Shown: positions 44,786 through 52,891 of the stretch, one piece after another
Layout of the letters: every line of letters starts with the position of its first letter
How positions within the stretch are numbered: position 1 is the first letter of the stretch
Assembly: GCF_014287955.1 (NCBI RefSeq)
Contig: NZ_JACOPD010000003.1
Coordinates: forward strand, 259,180 to 323,179
Direction of reading: 5' to 3'
DNA: 64,000 bases
From: Lachnospira hominis (ex Liu et al. 2021)
Lineage (GTDB): Bacteria > Bacillota > Clostridia > Lachnospirales > Lachnospiraceae
The notes under the pieces: model-generated
What the model was told of the DNA's origin: nothing
The model's input: the letters and a program-made list of their open reading frames with translations, nothing else
Database searches by the model: none
Position numbers and translations under genes: made by a program

Positions 44786-46399
44786 ATGGCAAAAACAGTA
44801 TCAGAAATTGTAAAAGAGGCACAAAGGGATTATGATGGCAGAATAATTCTTGTGAAAGCAGATGGATTACTTCAGGAGATTTCAGATAAAGTTGTTGAAG
44901 ATGAAAAGATAGAATTTGTTACGACACAGACATCGATTGGCAATGAGACGTACAGAAGAAGTGTTGTTCTGCTTATGCTTGATGCAATGAAGAAGATTCC
45001 TGAAGGGGAAAAAGTAGAAAAAGTAAGTATTGAATATTCAATAGGCAAAGGACTATATTGCAAATTATATGGTGATGTCAGACCTACACAGGAATTTCTT
45101 GATAAAGTAAAAGCGAAGATGAAAGAGCTTGTTGAACTCGATATGCCTATCAAGAAACGACTCATGAAGACAAGAGAAGCCATAGAACTCTTTAAAAAGC
45201 ATGGGATGGAAGATAAAACAAAGCTTTTTAAATATCGCAGAGGTTCATATGTTAATGTTTATTCACTTGGAACATATGAAGATTATTATTATGGATATAT
45301 GGCACCATCAACAGGTATTTTAAAGACATTTGATTTATTTGAATATGATGAAGGATTTGTACTTCAGCTTCCTGTTAAAGAAAAACCAGATGAAGTGCCA
45401 CAATTCAATCCTCCGGCAAAACTTTTTAATGTATTAAAAGAGTCAACACAGTGGGCTGACATGCTGGACATCCACACTGTTGGTGCATTAAATGAGCATA
45501 TTACCAATTCTGAAATGGGTTCGCTTATGCTTGTCTGTGAGGCTTTGCAGGAACAGAAAATATATGATATTGTCAAGATGATTCAGAAAAGACCCGGAAC
45601 AAAGTTCATAATGATAGCCGGACCGTCATCATCGGGAAAAACAACATTTTCACACAGATTATCAATTCAGCTGATGGCTAACGGATATAAACCGCATCCT
45701 ATAGCTGTTGACAATTATTTTGTTGAAAGAGAAAACACACCTGTTGACGAGAATGGTGATTATAATTTTGAAGATTTGCATGCTATAGATATAGAATTGT
45801 TTAACAAACATATGAATATGCTTCTTTCCGGTGAAAGGGTCGATATGCCTGTTTTCAATTTTAAAATTGGAAAGAAAGAATATGGAACACAGTTTTTACA
45901 GCTGGGCAAGGATGATATTTTAGTTATTGAAGGCATTCATTGTCTTAATGATGAACTTTCATATGCACTTCCGGTTGAAAGTAAATTTAAAATATACATA
46001 AGCGCACTTACACAGCTTAATGTTGATGAACATAACAGAGTTTCTACGACAGATGGAAGACTTATAAGAAGAATGGTAAGAGATCACAGAACAAGAGGTG
46101 CGTCTGCAAAGAGAACGCTTGAAATGTGGGATTCTGTAAGAAGGGGAGAAGAGAAAAATATATTCCCGTTCCAGGAGCAGGCAGATATTATGTTTAATTC
46201 ATCTCTTGCATATGAGATATCGGTTTTAAAACCTTATGTTGAACCGCTGCTTTTTTCAATAAAAGAAGAAGCACCGGAGTATCAGGAAGCAAAAAGGCTT
46301 TTAAAATTCTTAGAGTATTTTCTTCCTTGTGGAACAGAATATATACCGGTTAATTCAATAATGAGGGAATTTGTTGGCGGAGGATGCTTCCGCGTTTGA
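44786..46399 (+). CDS. Nucleoside (uridine-like) kinase with N-terminal TGS/threonyl-tRNA-synthetase-like part
   Basis: A 537-aa protein. The C-terminal half is a P-loop kinase of the phosphoribulokinase/uridine kinase fold (Walker A IAGPSSSGKTTFSHRL near 276-291, then AVDNYFVERE). The N-terminal half resembles the TGS and second additional (SAD) parts of threonyl-tRNA synthetase. This fusion is common in Clostridia and annotated as nucleoside kinase; the role of the N-terminal part is not known. RBS TGGAGAG; it follows trmK at 29 nt. Confidence 0.85.
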   Translation: MAKTVSEIVKEAQRDYDGRIILVKADGLLQEISDKVVEDEKIEFVTTQTSIGNETYRRSVVLLMLDAMKKIPEGEKVEKVSIEYSIGKGLYCKLYGDVRPTQEFLDKVKAKMKELVELDMPIKKRLMKTREAIELFKKHGMEDKTKLFKYRRGSYVNVYSLGTYEDYYYGYMAPSTGILKTFDLFEYDEGFVLQLPVKEKPDEVPQFNPPAKLFNVLKESTQWADMLDIHTVGALNEHITNSEMGSLMLVCEALQEQKIYDIVKMIQKRPGTKFIMIAGPSSSGKTTFSHRLSIQLMANGYKPHPIAVDNYFVERENTPVDENGDYNFEDLHAIDIELFNKHMNMLLSGERVDMPVFNFKIGKKEYGTQFLQLGKDDILVIEGIHCLNDELSYALPVESKFKIYISALTQLNVDEHNRVSTTDGRLIRRMVRDHRTRGASAKRTLEMWDSVRRGEEKNIFPFQEQADIMFNSSLAYEISVLKPYVEPLLFSIKEEAPEYQEAKRLLKFLEYFLPCGTEYIPVNSIMREFVGGGCFRV

Positions 46400-46410
46400 T
46401 CGTAAGCTGC

Positions 46411-46440
46411 GGCGGTTTAGAAAGATTTTCTATAACCGCC
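46411..46440. terminator. Hairpin at the convergent end of the kinase gene and tyrA
   Basis: GGCGGTT-TAGAAA (46411-46423) pairs with TTTCTA-AACCGCC (46427-46440) with one bulged T, 13 bp, 3-nt loop. It overlaps the last codons of tyrA. It lacks T-runs, so termination is uncertain. Confidence 0.4.
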
Positions 46441-47289
46441 GGCTTCCTTAAATAAATTTTCAATGAATTCAGATGTTTCTTCCGGGGTGTCATTGCTGAT
46501 ATTATCCCTGATATTGTGCATTTCTTCGATGAATTTATCAAGAAATGTGCATATTGAATCTTTATTTGAGTTGCAAATCTGACTCCACATTTCCGGTGAA
46601 GATGCCGCAATTCTTGTTGTGTCGCGGAAACCACCGGCAGCAAGAAGATGCATGTGTTTTTCATCATCATCATTAGTTTTAACAGTTCTTGTCAGACCGG
46701 CTGCAATAAGATGAGGCACATGGCTTATTGCTGCTACAGTATAGTCATGTTCTTTGTAATCCATGATTACAGGAACTGCTTTCATATCTTTAATCAGCTG
46801 CACATATGATTCCAGACTTTCACTGGATGTATCTGCTGTTGGTGTTATCACATATTTTGAGTCTTTTAAAATATCAGCACTTGAATTGGCATATCCTGAT
46901 AACTCAGAGCCAGCCATCGGATGACCACCTATAAAACAACTGTCTAATCCAAGTTCATGTGCGGCTTTGTGGATATTTCCTTTTACACTTCCAACATCAG
47001 TGATTATGCATCCCGGTTTTATAAAAGGTTTGAGTGCAGACATATATTTTGTAATTGTAATAACTGGTGTACACAGAAAAATGTAATCACATTTTGAAAA
47101 ATTATCATCTGTACATGTGCATATATCGTCTATAACCTTATCGTTAAGAGCAGCAATAAGAGGTTCGCGGCTTCGGCTTTCAACTATAATATGATATTCG
47201 GGATGTGATGCTTTTATTGCTTTTGCAATAGAACCGCCAATAAGTCCGAAACCGATGAAGCCTATATTTAAAAAGTCACAGTTTGTCAT
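46417..47289 (-). CDS. tyrA: Prephenate dehydrogenase
   Basis: Oxidises prephenate to 4-hydroxyphenylpyruvate for tyrosine. 290 aa, without a fused mutase or ACT domain. NAD-binding GFIGFGLIGGSIAKAIK at 10-26; IITDVGSVKG near 94-103; FIGGHPMAGSELSGY near 117-131 with the catalytic His. ATG 47289 follows TGGAGA on the minus strand. It pairs functionally with pheA, located 24 kb away. Convergent with the nucleoside kinase gene. Confidence 0.94.
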   Translation of the reverse strand: MTNCDFLNIGFIGFGLIGGSIAKAIKASHPEYHIIVESRSREPLIAALNDKVIDDICTCTDDNFSKCDYIFLCTPVITITKYMSALKPFIKPGCIITDVGSVKGNIHKAAHELGLDSCFIGGHPMAGSELSGYANSSADILKDSKYVITPTADTSSESLESYVQLIKDMKAVPVIMDYKEHDYTVAAISHVPHLIAAGLTRTVKTNDDDEKHMHLLAAGGFRDTTRIAASSPEMWSQICNSNKDSICTFLDKFIEEMHNIRDNISNDTPEETSEFIENLFKEAGGYRKSF

Positions 47290-47491
47290 TTTTTATCTCC
47301 ATAAAATAATATATATATTGTCTGATTTGTTCATATAAAGATTCATAAACAAATATAATTCAATCTTTAAATAAAGCACAGATTGGAAGTATTTTAACAC
47401 TTTAAAGTGGAAAATAAAAGCGTTTTGTTATAAAAAATTAAAAAACTGAAAAATATATGAAAAAACACAGCAGCACTAAAGGGCTATATTC

Positions 47492-47519
47492 TTGACAAAT
47501 CATATGGTTATGCTAAAAT
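47492..47519 (+). promoter_or_regulatory. Strong promoter of leuS
   Basis: Consensus TTGACA (47492-47497) and TAAAAT (47514-47519), 16-nt spacing. The stretch 47290-47491 before it is AT-rich and shows no other recognisable feature apart from the start region of tyrA. Confidence 0.75.
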
Positions 47520-47525
47520 ATTCTC

Positions 47526-47688
47526 TAAATGTGGATTCACAATGATTCATTGAATAACAGGAGATTGTGGCTGATTGATAGACAGAGTATGTTTATTAAA
47601 TATAATAATCAGCCTGCGGATTTTGTGCTGCGCCAGAATCCGAGCAGAAGCTGCTCCTAAAATACAAGACGCAGCGTGGAGGCTAGAC
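47526..47688 (+). promoter_or_regulatory. Structured leuS leader (not a T-box)
   Basis: A 160-nt leader with competing hairpins. CTGC-GGATT (47614-47622) can pair with AATCC..GCAG (47637-47647). Alternatively, GAGCAG (47642-47647) pairs with CTGCTC (47651-47656). GCAGC and GCTGC, at about 47671 and 47692, flank the GGAGG ribosome binding site. The T-box sequence (GGTGGNACCGCG) was not found. A short frame starts at about 47590 (MFIKYNNQPADFVLRQ). Regulation is a hypothesis. Confidence 0.4.
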
Positions 47689-50106
47689 ATGGCTGCAGCT
47701 TATAATCATAAAGTTGTTGAAAAAAAGTGGCGTGGTAACTGGGAAGCACACCCTATTAATGTTAATGATGGCAAGAAGCCAAAATATTACTGTCTGGATA
47801 TGTTCCCATATCCTTCTGGAAGCGGACTTCATGTAGGTCACTGGAGAGGATATGTTATCAGTGATGTATGGAGCAGATATAAGATGATGCATGGATATTA
47901 TGTAATTCATCCAATGGGATGGGATGCATTTGGTCTTCCAGCAGAAAATTATGCGATAAAGAATGGTGTTCATCCAAGAATTTCTACAGCAAGCAATATT
48001 GCAAATATAAAGAGACAGATTCAAGATATTTCAGCAGTATATGACTGGGATATGGAAGTTAATACAACAGATCCGGAATTCTATAAGTGGACACAGTGGA
48101 TATTTGTTAAGATGTTTAAGGCTGGACTTGCATATGAAAAAGAGATGCCTATCAACTGGTGCCCTTCATGTAAGACAGGTCTTGCAAATGAGGAAGTAGT
48201 AAATGGATGCTGTGAGAGATGTCATTCAGTTGTTACTAAGAAAGATTTGAAACAGTGGATGTTAAAGATTACAGCATATGCTGACAGACTTCTTGATGAC
48301 CTTGACAAGCTGGACTGGCCTGAAAAGGTTAAGAAGATGCAGGGTGACTGGATTGGCCGTTCATATGGTGCAGAAGTGGATTTCAAAGTTGATGGAAAAG
48401 ATGAGAGCATAACAGTATATACAACAAGACCTGATACACTTCACGGTGCTACATTTATGGTACTTGCTCCTGAACATAAGCTCGCAAAGAGCCTTGCAAC
48501 AGATGAGACAAGAAAAGATGTTGAAGATTATATTTTTAAGGCATCAACACGTTCAAATATTGACCGTATGCAGGATAAAGAAAAGACAGGTGTATTTACA
48601 GGTTCTTATGCGATTAATCCACTTAATGGCAAGAAAGTACCAATCTGGCTTTCGGATTATGTACTTGCTGATTATGGTACAGGTGCAATTATGTGTGTTC
48701 CTGCACATGATGACAGAGATTTTGAATTTGCAAAGAAGTTTAACCTTCCTATTATTCAGGTAATTGCAAAAGATGGTAAAGAAATTGAAAATATGACGGA
48801 GGCTTATACAGAAGCAGCCGGTACAATGATTAATTCAGGTGACTGGAATGGAATGGAATCATCAGTTCTCAAAAAAGAAGCACCTGAGATGATTGAAAAG
48901 ATGGGCTTTGGTAAAAAGAAAGTTAATTACAAACTTCGTGACTGGGTATTCTCAAGACAGAGATACTGGGGCGAACCAATTCCTATTATTCATTGTCCGG
49001 ATTGTGGCTGCGTTCCTGTTCCTGAAGACCAGCTCCCGGTACTTCTTCCGGAAGTTGAGAAATATGAGCCGACAGGTACAGGTGAATCACCTCTTGCAGC
49101 TATTGATGAATGGGTAAATACAACATGCCCATGTTGTGGAAAACCTGCAAAGAGAGAGACAAATACAATGCCTCAGTGGGCAGGTTCATCATGGTATTTC
49201 CTCAGATACGTTGATAATAAGAATAAAGATGAACTTGTAAGCCGTGAAAAAGCAGATAAGTATCTTCCTGTTGATATGTATATCGGCGGTGTTGAGCATG
49301 CAGTGCTTCACCTTCTCTATTCAAGATTTTATACAAAATTCCTTCACGATATAGGAGTTGTAGATTTTGATGAGCCATTCACAAAGCTCTTTAATCAGGG
49401 AATGATTACAGGTAAGAATGGTATTAAGATGAGTAAGTCAATGGGAAATGTAGTATCTCCTGATGATCTTATTGAAGATTATGGATGCGATGCATTAAGA
49501 ATGTATGAACTTTTTGTAGGACCACCTGAAATGGATGCAGAGTGGGATGACAGAGGTATAGATGGCGTTCGTCGTTTCCTTGGACGTTTCTGGAATCTTG
49601 TGACAGAAAATGCTGACAAGAATTTTGCGGAAACAGCAGAGACAGTTAAAATTCGTCATAAACTTGTATATGATATAACAACAAGACTTGAAAACTTCAA
49701 CCTTAATACAGTTGTCAGCGGCTTTATGGAATATACTAACAAGCTTATTGATTTATCAAAGAAGCAGGGTGGTATTGATAAAACTACTCTTGAAACAGCT
49801 GTAACACTTCTTGCTCCGTTTGCACCTCATCTTGCAGAGGAACTCTGGGAACAGCTTGGACATAATACAAGCGTATTTGTAGGAAATCCATGGCCTTCAT
49901 ATGACGAGGAAGCTATGAAAGAGGATGAAATCGAAATAGCTGTACAGATTAATGGTAAAGTTAAAGGCAAGATTACAATTCCTGCTGATGCAGACAAAGA
50001 TGCAGCAATTGCTGCTGCAAAGGCTGCACTTGAAGATAAGTATCCTGAGAATATTGTAAAAGAGATTTATGTTCCGGGCAGAATTGTAAATATTGTTGCT
50101 AAATAA
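47689..50106 (+). CDS. leuS: Leucyl-tRNA synthetase
   Basis: Class I synthetase charging tRNA-Leu, 805 aa. HIGH motif is YPSGSGLHVGHWRGY near 40, and KMSKS is KMSKSMGNVVSPDDL near 583. The editing domain (about 220-420) carries TTRPDTLHGATF and VPAHDDRD. The C-terminal tail ends with the tRNA-contacting IAVQINGKVKGK. Start ATG 47689 is behind GTGGAGG; the frame runs open to 47575 through the leader region, which has no RBS. Confidence 0.97.
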   Translation: MAAAYNHKVVEKKWRGNWEAHPINVNDGKKPKYYCLDMFPYPSGSGLHVGHWRGYVISDVWSRYKMMHGYYVIHPMGWDAFGLPAENYAIKNGVHPRISTASNIANIKRQIQDISAVYDWDMEVNTTDPEFYKWTQWIFVKMFKAGLAYEKEMPINWCPSCKTGLANEEVVNGCCERCHSVVTKKDLKQWMLKITAYADRLLDDLDKLDWPEKVKKMQGDWIGRSYGAEVDFKVDGKDESITVYTTRPDTLHGATFMVLAPEHKLAKSLATDETRKDVEDYIFKASTRSNIDRMQDKEKTGVFTGSYAINPLNGKKVPIWLSDYVLADYGTGAIMCVPAHDDRDFEFAKKFNLPIIQVIAKDGKEIENMTEAYTEAAGTMINSGDWNGMESSVLKKEAPEMIEKMGFGKKKVNYKLRDWVFSRQRYWGEPIPIIHCPDCGCVPVPEDQLPVLLPEVEKYEPTGTGESPLAAIDEWVNTTCPCCGKPAKRETNTMPQWAGSSWYFLRYVDNKNKDELVSREKADKYLPVDMYIGGVEHAVLHLLYSRFYTKFLHDIGVVDFDEPFTKLFNQGMITGKNGIKMSKSMGNVVSPDDLIEDYGCDALRMYELFVGPPEMDAEWDDRGIDGVRRFLGRFWNLVTENADKNFAETAETVKIRHKLVYDITTRLENFNLNTVVSGFMEYTNKLIDLSKKQGGIDKTTLETAVTLLAPFAPHLAEELWEQLGHNTSVFVGNPWPSYDEEAMKEDEIEIAVQINGKVKGKITIPADADKDAAIAAAKAALEDKYPENIVKEIYVPGRIVNIVAK

Positions 50107-50119
50107 TTTTTAAACATAA

Positions 50120-50163
50120 AAGAAATGGCACAGGTAATTAAGATGTTATCTGTGCCATTTCTT
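50120..50163. terminator. Bidirectional terminator after leuS
   Basis: AAGAAATGGCACAG (50120-50133) pairs with CTGTGCCATTTCTT (50150-50163), 14 bp perfect. A-rich left flank and T-rich right flank allow use on both strands. Confidence 0.85.
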
Positions 50164-50165
50164 AA

Positions 50166-50402
50166 TTATTTACCTATAAGAGCAAGAATCTGAGGAAGCA
50201 TTTGGCGTTCCTGTTCTGTGAGTTCGTCTTTTACCTGTTCTATTATAAGAAGAGTATCTTCTTTTGTAAAATTAATGCCTGCCTGTTTTGCTTTTGTACT
50301 TAAAGCAAGAAGGAGCGGGAGTATTTCTTCTTTTGATTTTCCTTTTGACATCGTTTTGAATTCATTGATTATAAGCTGTTTTCTGAAATCCAGATCTTTC
50401 AT
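50166..50402 (-). CDS. Small helical protein of unknown function (78 aa)
   Basis: Seventy-eight residues, predicted mainly alpha-helical from the amphipathic pattern: DLDFRKQLIINEFKTM, EEILPLLLALSTKAKQAG, TKEDTLLIIEQVKDELT. No known motif. The ATG has TGGTGG upstream on the minus strand. It lies behind the 187-aa gene at about 65 nt and is followed by the shared terminator. Function unknown. Confidence 0.65.
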   Translation of the reverse strand: MKDLDFRKQLIINEFKTMSKGKSKEEILPLLLALSTKAKQAGINFTKEDTLLIIEQVKDELTEQERQMLPQILALIGK

Positions 50403-50466
50403 AATACCACCATGAATATGTATCGATTAATAATATGTTAAAAAGCCTGACAAAATACCATTAATA

Positions 50467-51030
50467 TCATGTTTGTGAATCATTTAATTTTTGGTCGAGT
50501 GAATCAAGCTGCTTTAAATATTCGTCATATAATTTCTGCTGTGAAGAATCCATAAAAGAACCAAATTGTGATGGCCTGCTGCTGTTTTTACAATTGGAGC
50601 CGGAATCAGAATGGAAATCAGAATTGCTGTCCTGGGCTGAATTGGAAGCATTAAACATAGACATGAAATTTTTTAATGAGTCTGTATCACTGTTAAACAT
50701 TGATGACATATTGGAAAAAAGCTTGAAATTTTTGATAAGTCCGGCATATTCAGGCGGGCAGTAAGGAAGAATGGCACATATAAAATCGTCATTTTCCAAC
50801 AAATCGCTAATTGAATGAATATGTGGAATGGATGAATTACATGATATAAAATCAGCACAATCAGGTGACCTGAAGTAATTAATGGTATAATTCAATTCAT
50901 TTAATCGGATAATCACAGATAACATTTTTGCCATTGGAAAATCAAGAAATGGAATCATGGCTTTGATGATTTGAAATAATAAAGGAAGTGTCTGCATATC
51001 AAATATGGTTATTGGAGGTTTATCTGACAT
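50467..51030 (-). CDS. Unknown protein with Ser/Asn/Asp-rich C-terminus (187 aa)
   Basis: The N-terminal half is hydrophobic/helical (TIFDMQTLPLLFQIIKAMIPFLDF, MAKMLSVIIRLNELNYTINY). The middle is a low-complexity Ser/Asn/Asp stretch (SNSDFHSDSGSN at about 142-153), and the end is a short coiled-coil-like helix (YDEYLKQLDSLDQKLND). RBS AAGGATGG on the minus strand. It may form one unit with the 78-aa gene that follows it. No family recognised. Confidence 0.65.
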   Translation of the reverse strand: MSDKPPITIFDMQTLPLLFQIIKAMIPFLDFPMAKMLSVIIRLNELNYTINYFRSPDCADFISCNSSIPHIHSISDLLENDDFICAILPYCPPEYAGLIKNFKLFSNMSSMFNSDTDSLKNFMSMFNASNSAQDSNSDFHSDSGSNCKNSSRPSQFGSFMDSSQQKLYDEYLKQLDSLDQKLNDSQT

Positions 51031-51125
51031 GGGTTCACCATCCTTAAAAAATCTATAATAATATATGCGGTAAATAAGAAGTTATGAATATAATATATTG
51101 AGAATGACAATAAGGCGTAACCAAT

Positions 51126-51236
51126 ATGGAAGATAAGAATATCGTGATAGTTGATGAAACGACAATCTATGAAGTGGATGGTGCATGTGTTGAGGAGATG
51201 AGAAAAAAGAAAGACGCAGGTACGCCTGCAACATAG
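51126..51236 (+). CDS. Microprotein of 36 aa
   Basis: A 36-codon frame starting MEDKNIVIVDETTIYEVDG and ending in a lysine-rich tail, with AAGG a few bases upstream and a strong terminator 3 nt after its stop. No homology known. The isolated short gene flanked by a terminator suggests either a real microprotein or a leader of a small RNA. Confidence 0.45.
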   Translation: MEDKNIVIVDETTIYEVDGACVEEMRKKKDAGTPAT

Positions 51237-51239
51237 AGA

Positions 51240-51280
51240 AAGGGGCATCGCACTAAGAAATTAGTGCGATGCCCCTTTTA
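51240..51280. terminator. Strong hairpin terminator
   Basis: A perfect 17-bp stem: arms 51240-51256 and 51261-51277 with GAAA loop. T-run on the plus side, weaker on the minus. It separates the microprotein from the Cys-rich gene, which is convergent. Confidence 0.92.
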
Positions 51281-51323
51281 ATAAATATCTGGTATATTTA
51301 AGAATGTGTCTGCAACATAAGGA

Positions 51324-51578
51324 TTAGTTGCAGCCGCATCCACATCCGCAGCCGTTGTTACTAAATAAACCGTTGTTGCCGCATCCTCCACCACAGAATA
51401 ACAGAAGAAGGATAATCCATGTACAGCTGTCATTGCCGCATCCGCATCCTCCGAAAGTGCTATTGCCGCTGCCACAGCCGCCGCAGAGAAGGAGAAGGCA
51501 GATAATCCAGAAACAAGAAGAGCATCCGCCATTGCAGTCACTGCATCCACCACAGTTTGTTGCTGCTAAATCACTCAT
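51324..51578 (-). CDS. Cysteine/glycine-rich small protein (84 aa)
   Basis: An 84-aa protein with about 19 Cys and many Gly. It is built from two similar units, each with Cys-Gly clusters and a hydrophobic core (CFWIICLLLLCGGCG and CTWIILLLLFCGGGCG), and ends in GCGCGCGCN. It resembles Clostridia proteins loosely annotated as chorion-class high-cysteine; the role is unknown. GGAGGAA precedes the ATG on the minus strand. A second frame over the same bases (51278-51553) is its shadow. Confidence 0.75.
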   Translation of the reverse strand: MSDLAATNCGGCSDCNGGCSSCFWIICLLLLCGGCGSGNSTFGGCGCGNDSCTWIILLLLFCGGGCGNNGLFSNNGCGCGCGCN

Positions 51579-51658
51579 TTTAAATTCCTCCGGAAATCAT
51601 TTACAATAAAATAATATGAGATATGGCTTGTGTATGTTACTATAAAAAATAAAAAGTT

Positions 51659-51696
51659 GATATTATATTTGTTAAAAATTAATTGCAAATAATATC
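51659..51696. repeat. AT-rich inverted repeat upstream of the GT2-GtrA gene
   Basis: GATATTAT-AT-TTG (51659-51671) is an inverted copy of CAAATAATATC (51686-51696) with a 2-nt bulge, in the 224-base gap between two divergent genes. A possible operator; no regulator can be named. Confidence 0.3.
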
Positions 51697-51802
51697 ATAT
51701 TGTTATATTATCTAATTTGGCTTATTTAAATTACATAAGGATAAATATAGACATAAAAAATGTTTATTCAGACTTTTAGTGTAAAGAAATGGAGATTACA
51801 TA

Positions 51803-52861
51803 ATGAAAGTATCAGTTATAATTCCCTCTTTAAATCCTGATGAAAAACTAATATGTGTTGTAGATTCATTAAGAGAGGCTGGCTTTGATGATATTATTCT
51901 GGTAAATGATGGCAGTGATGAAAATCATATGGAGCCTTTTGAACATGTATCAGCTTATCCGGAATGTACAATTCTTACGCATGAGGTAAATAAAGGTAAA
52001 GGACGCGGTCTTAAAACTGCATTTGAATACTGCATTAAAAACAGACCTGATATAGACGGGGTTGTTACTGTTGACGGAGATAATCAGCATAAGGCGGCAG
52101 ATATCCTGAAATGCTGTGAGAAAATGGCAGAGTGCAAAGATAAAGTTGTTCTTGGTGTAAGAAATTTTTCGGGAAAAGACGTACCGTTTAAGAGCAGATT
52201 CGGAAATAACATGACAAGTTTTGTGTTTAAATTTGCATGTGGACTTAATATATCAGATACCCAGACCGGATTAAGAGCAATACCCAGACAGTATCTTGAA
52301 TTGTTTGATAAAGTAAAAGGTGAAAGATTTGAATATGAAACTAACATGCTTCTTGAATTCAAGCAGAGCCATATAGATTTTGTGGAAGTTCAGATAGAAA
52401 CTGTATATATTGAAGAAAATGCATCAACTCATTTTAATCCTATCAAGGACTCATTGAAAATATATGGTGTTATTTTTAAGTTTTTATTCAGCTCAATTGC
52501 ATCATCCGTGATTGATCTGGCAATGTTTGCTCTTATCAGTGCATTGATGTTTGGAAAACTTGACGGAAGCATAAGAATATTTACTGCTACGCTCGGTGCG
52601 AGAATTATATCATCACTTTTTAACTATACATTTAACAGAAAAGCGGTATTTAATTCAAAGAGTGGCGTCAAGTCATCAATTGTGAGATATTATATCTTAT
52701 GTGCATGTCAGCTTTGTGTTTCATATGGTCTTGTATACCTTGTTACAAGTGTATTGTCGCTTGGGCAGGTACTTACGGTTGTGGCAAAAGCTATAATAGA
52801 TACAATACTTTTTGTGATAAGCTTCCAGATACAGAGAAGATGGGTGTTTAAGCATAATTAA
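51803..52861 (+). CDS. Bifunctional glycosyltransferase family 2 / GtrA protein
   Basis: A 352-aa fusion. Residues 1-220 form a GT2 domain (VSVIIPSLNPDEKL, DDIILVNDGSD, VTVDGDNQHKAADI with the DxD metal site, GVRNFSGKDVPFKS), of the dolichyl/polyprenyl-phosphate sugar transferase type. From about 222 on come four TMs of a GtrA-like flippase (FLFSSIASSVIDLAMFAL). Such fusions probably make and flip a polyprenyl-phosphate sugar for cell-surface glycosylation. RBS ATGGAGA. Confidence 0.88.
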   Translation: MKVSVIIPSLNPDEKLICVVDSLREAGFDDIILVNDGSDENHMEPFEHVSAYPECTILTHEVNKGKGRGLKTAFEYCIKNRPDIDGVVTVDGDNQHKAADILKCCEKMAECKDKVVLGVRNFSGKDVPFKSRFGNNMTSFVFKFACGLNISDTQTGLRAIPRQYLELFDKVKGERFEYETNMLLEFKQSHIDFVEVQIETVYIEENASTHFNPIKDSLKIYGVIFKFLFSSIASSVIDLAMFALISALMFGKLDGSIRIFTATLGARIISSLFNYTFNRKAVFNSKSGVKSSIVRYYILCACQLCVSYGLVYLVTSVLSLGQVLTVVAKAIIDTILFVISFQIQRRWVFKHN

Positions 52862-52891
52862 ACTTTAAATATAAAAGAAATGGAGAATTTT

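Noticed and set aside
47575..47688. Longer leuS with 38 extra N-terminal residues
   Set aside because: No RBS at 47575, and the GTGGAGG site sits just before ATG 47689, where the normal LeuS N-terminus begins.
47526..47688. T-box riboswitch for leuS
   Set aside because: The conserved antiterminator sequence and a terminator with T-run are absent.
51278..51553. Minus-strand 91-codon frame over the Cys-rich gene
   Set aside because: It is a shifted frame of the same strand with no RBS; its Ala/Val-rich product is a by-product of the GGC/TGC repeats.
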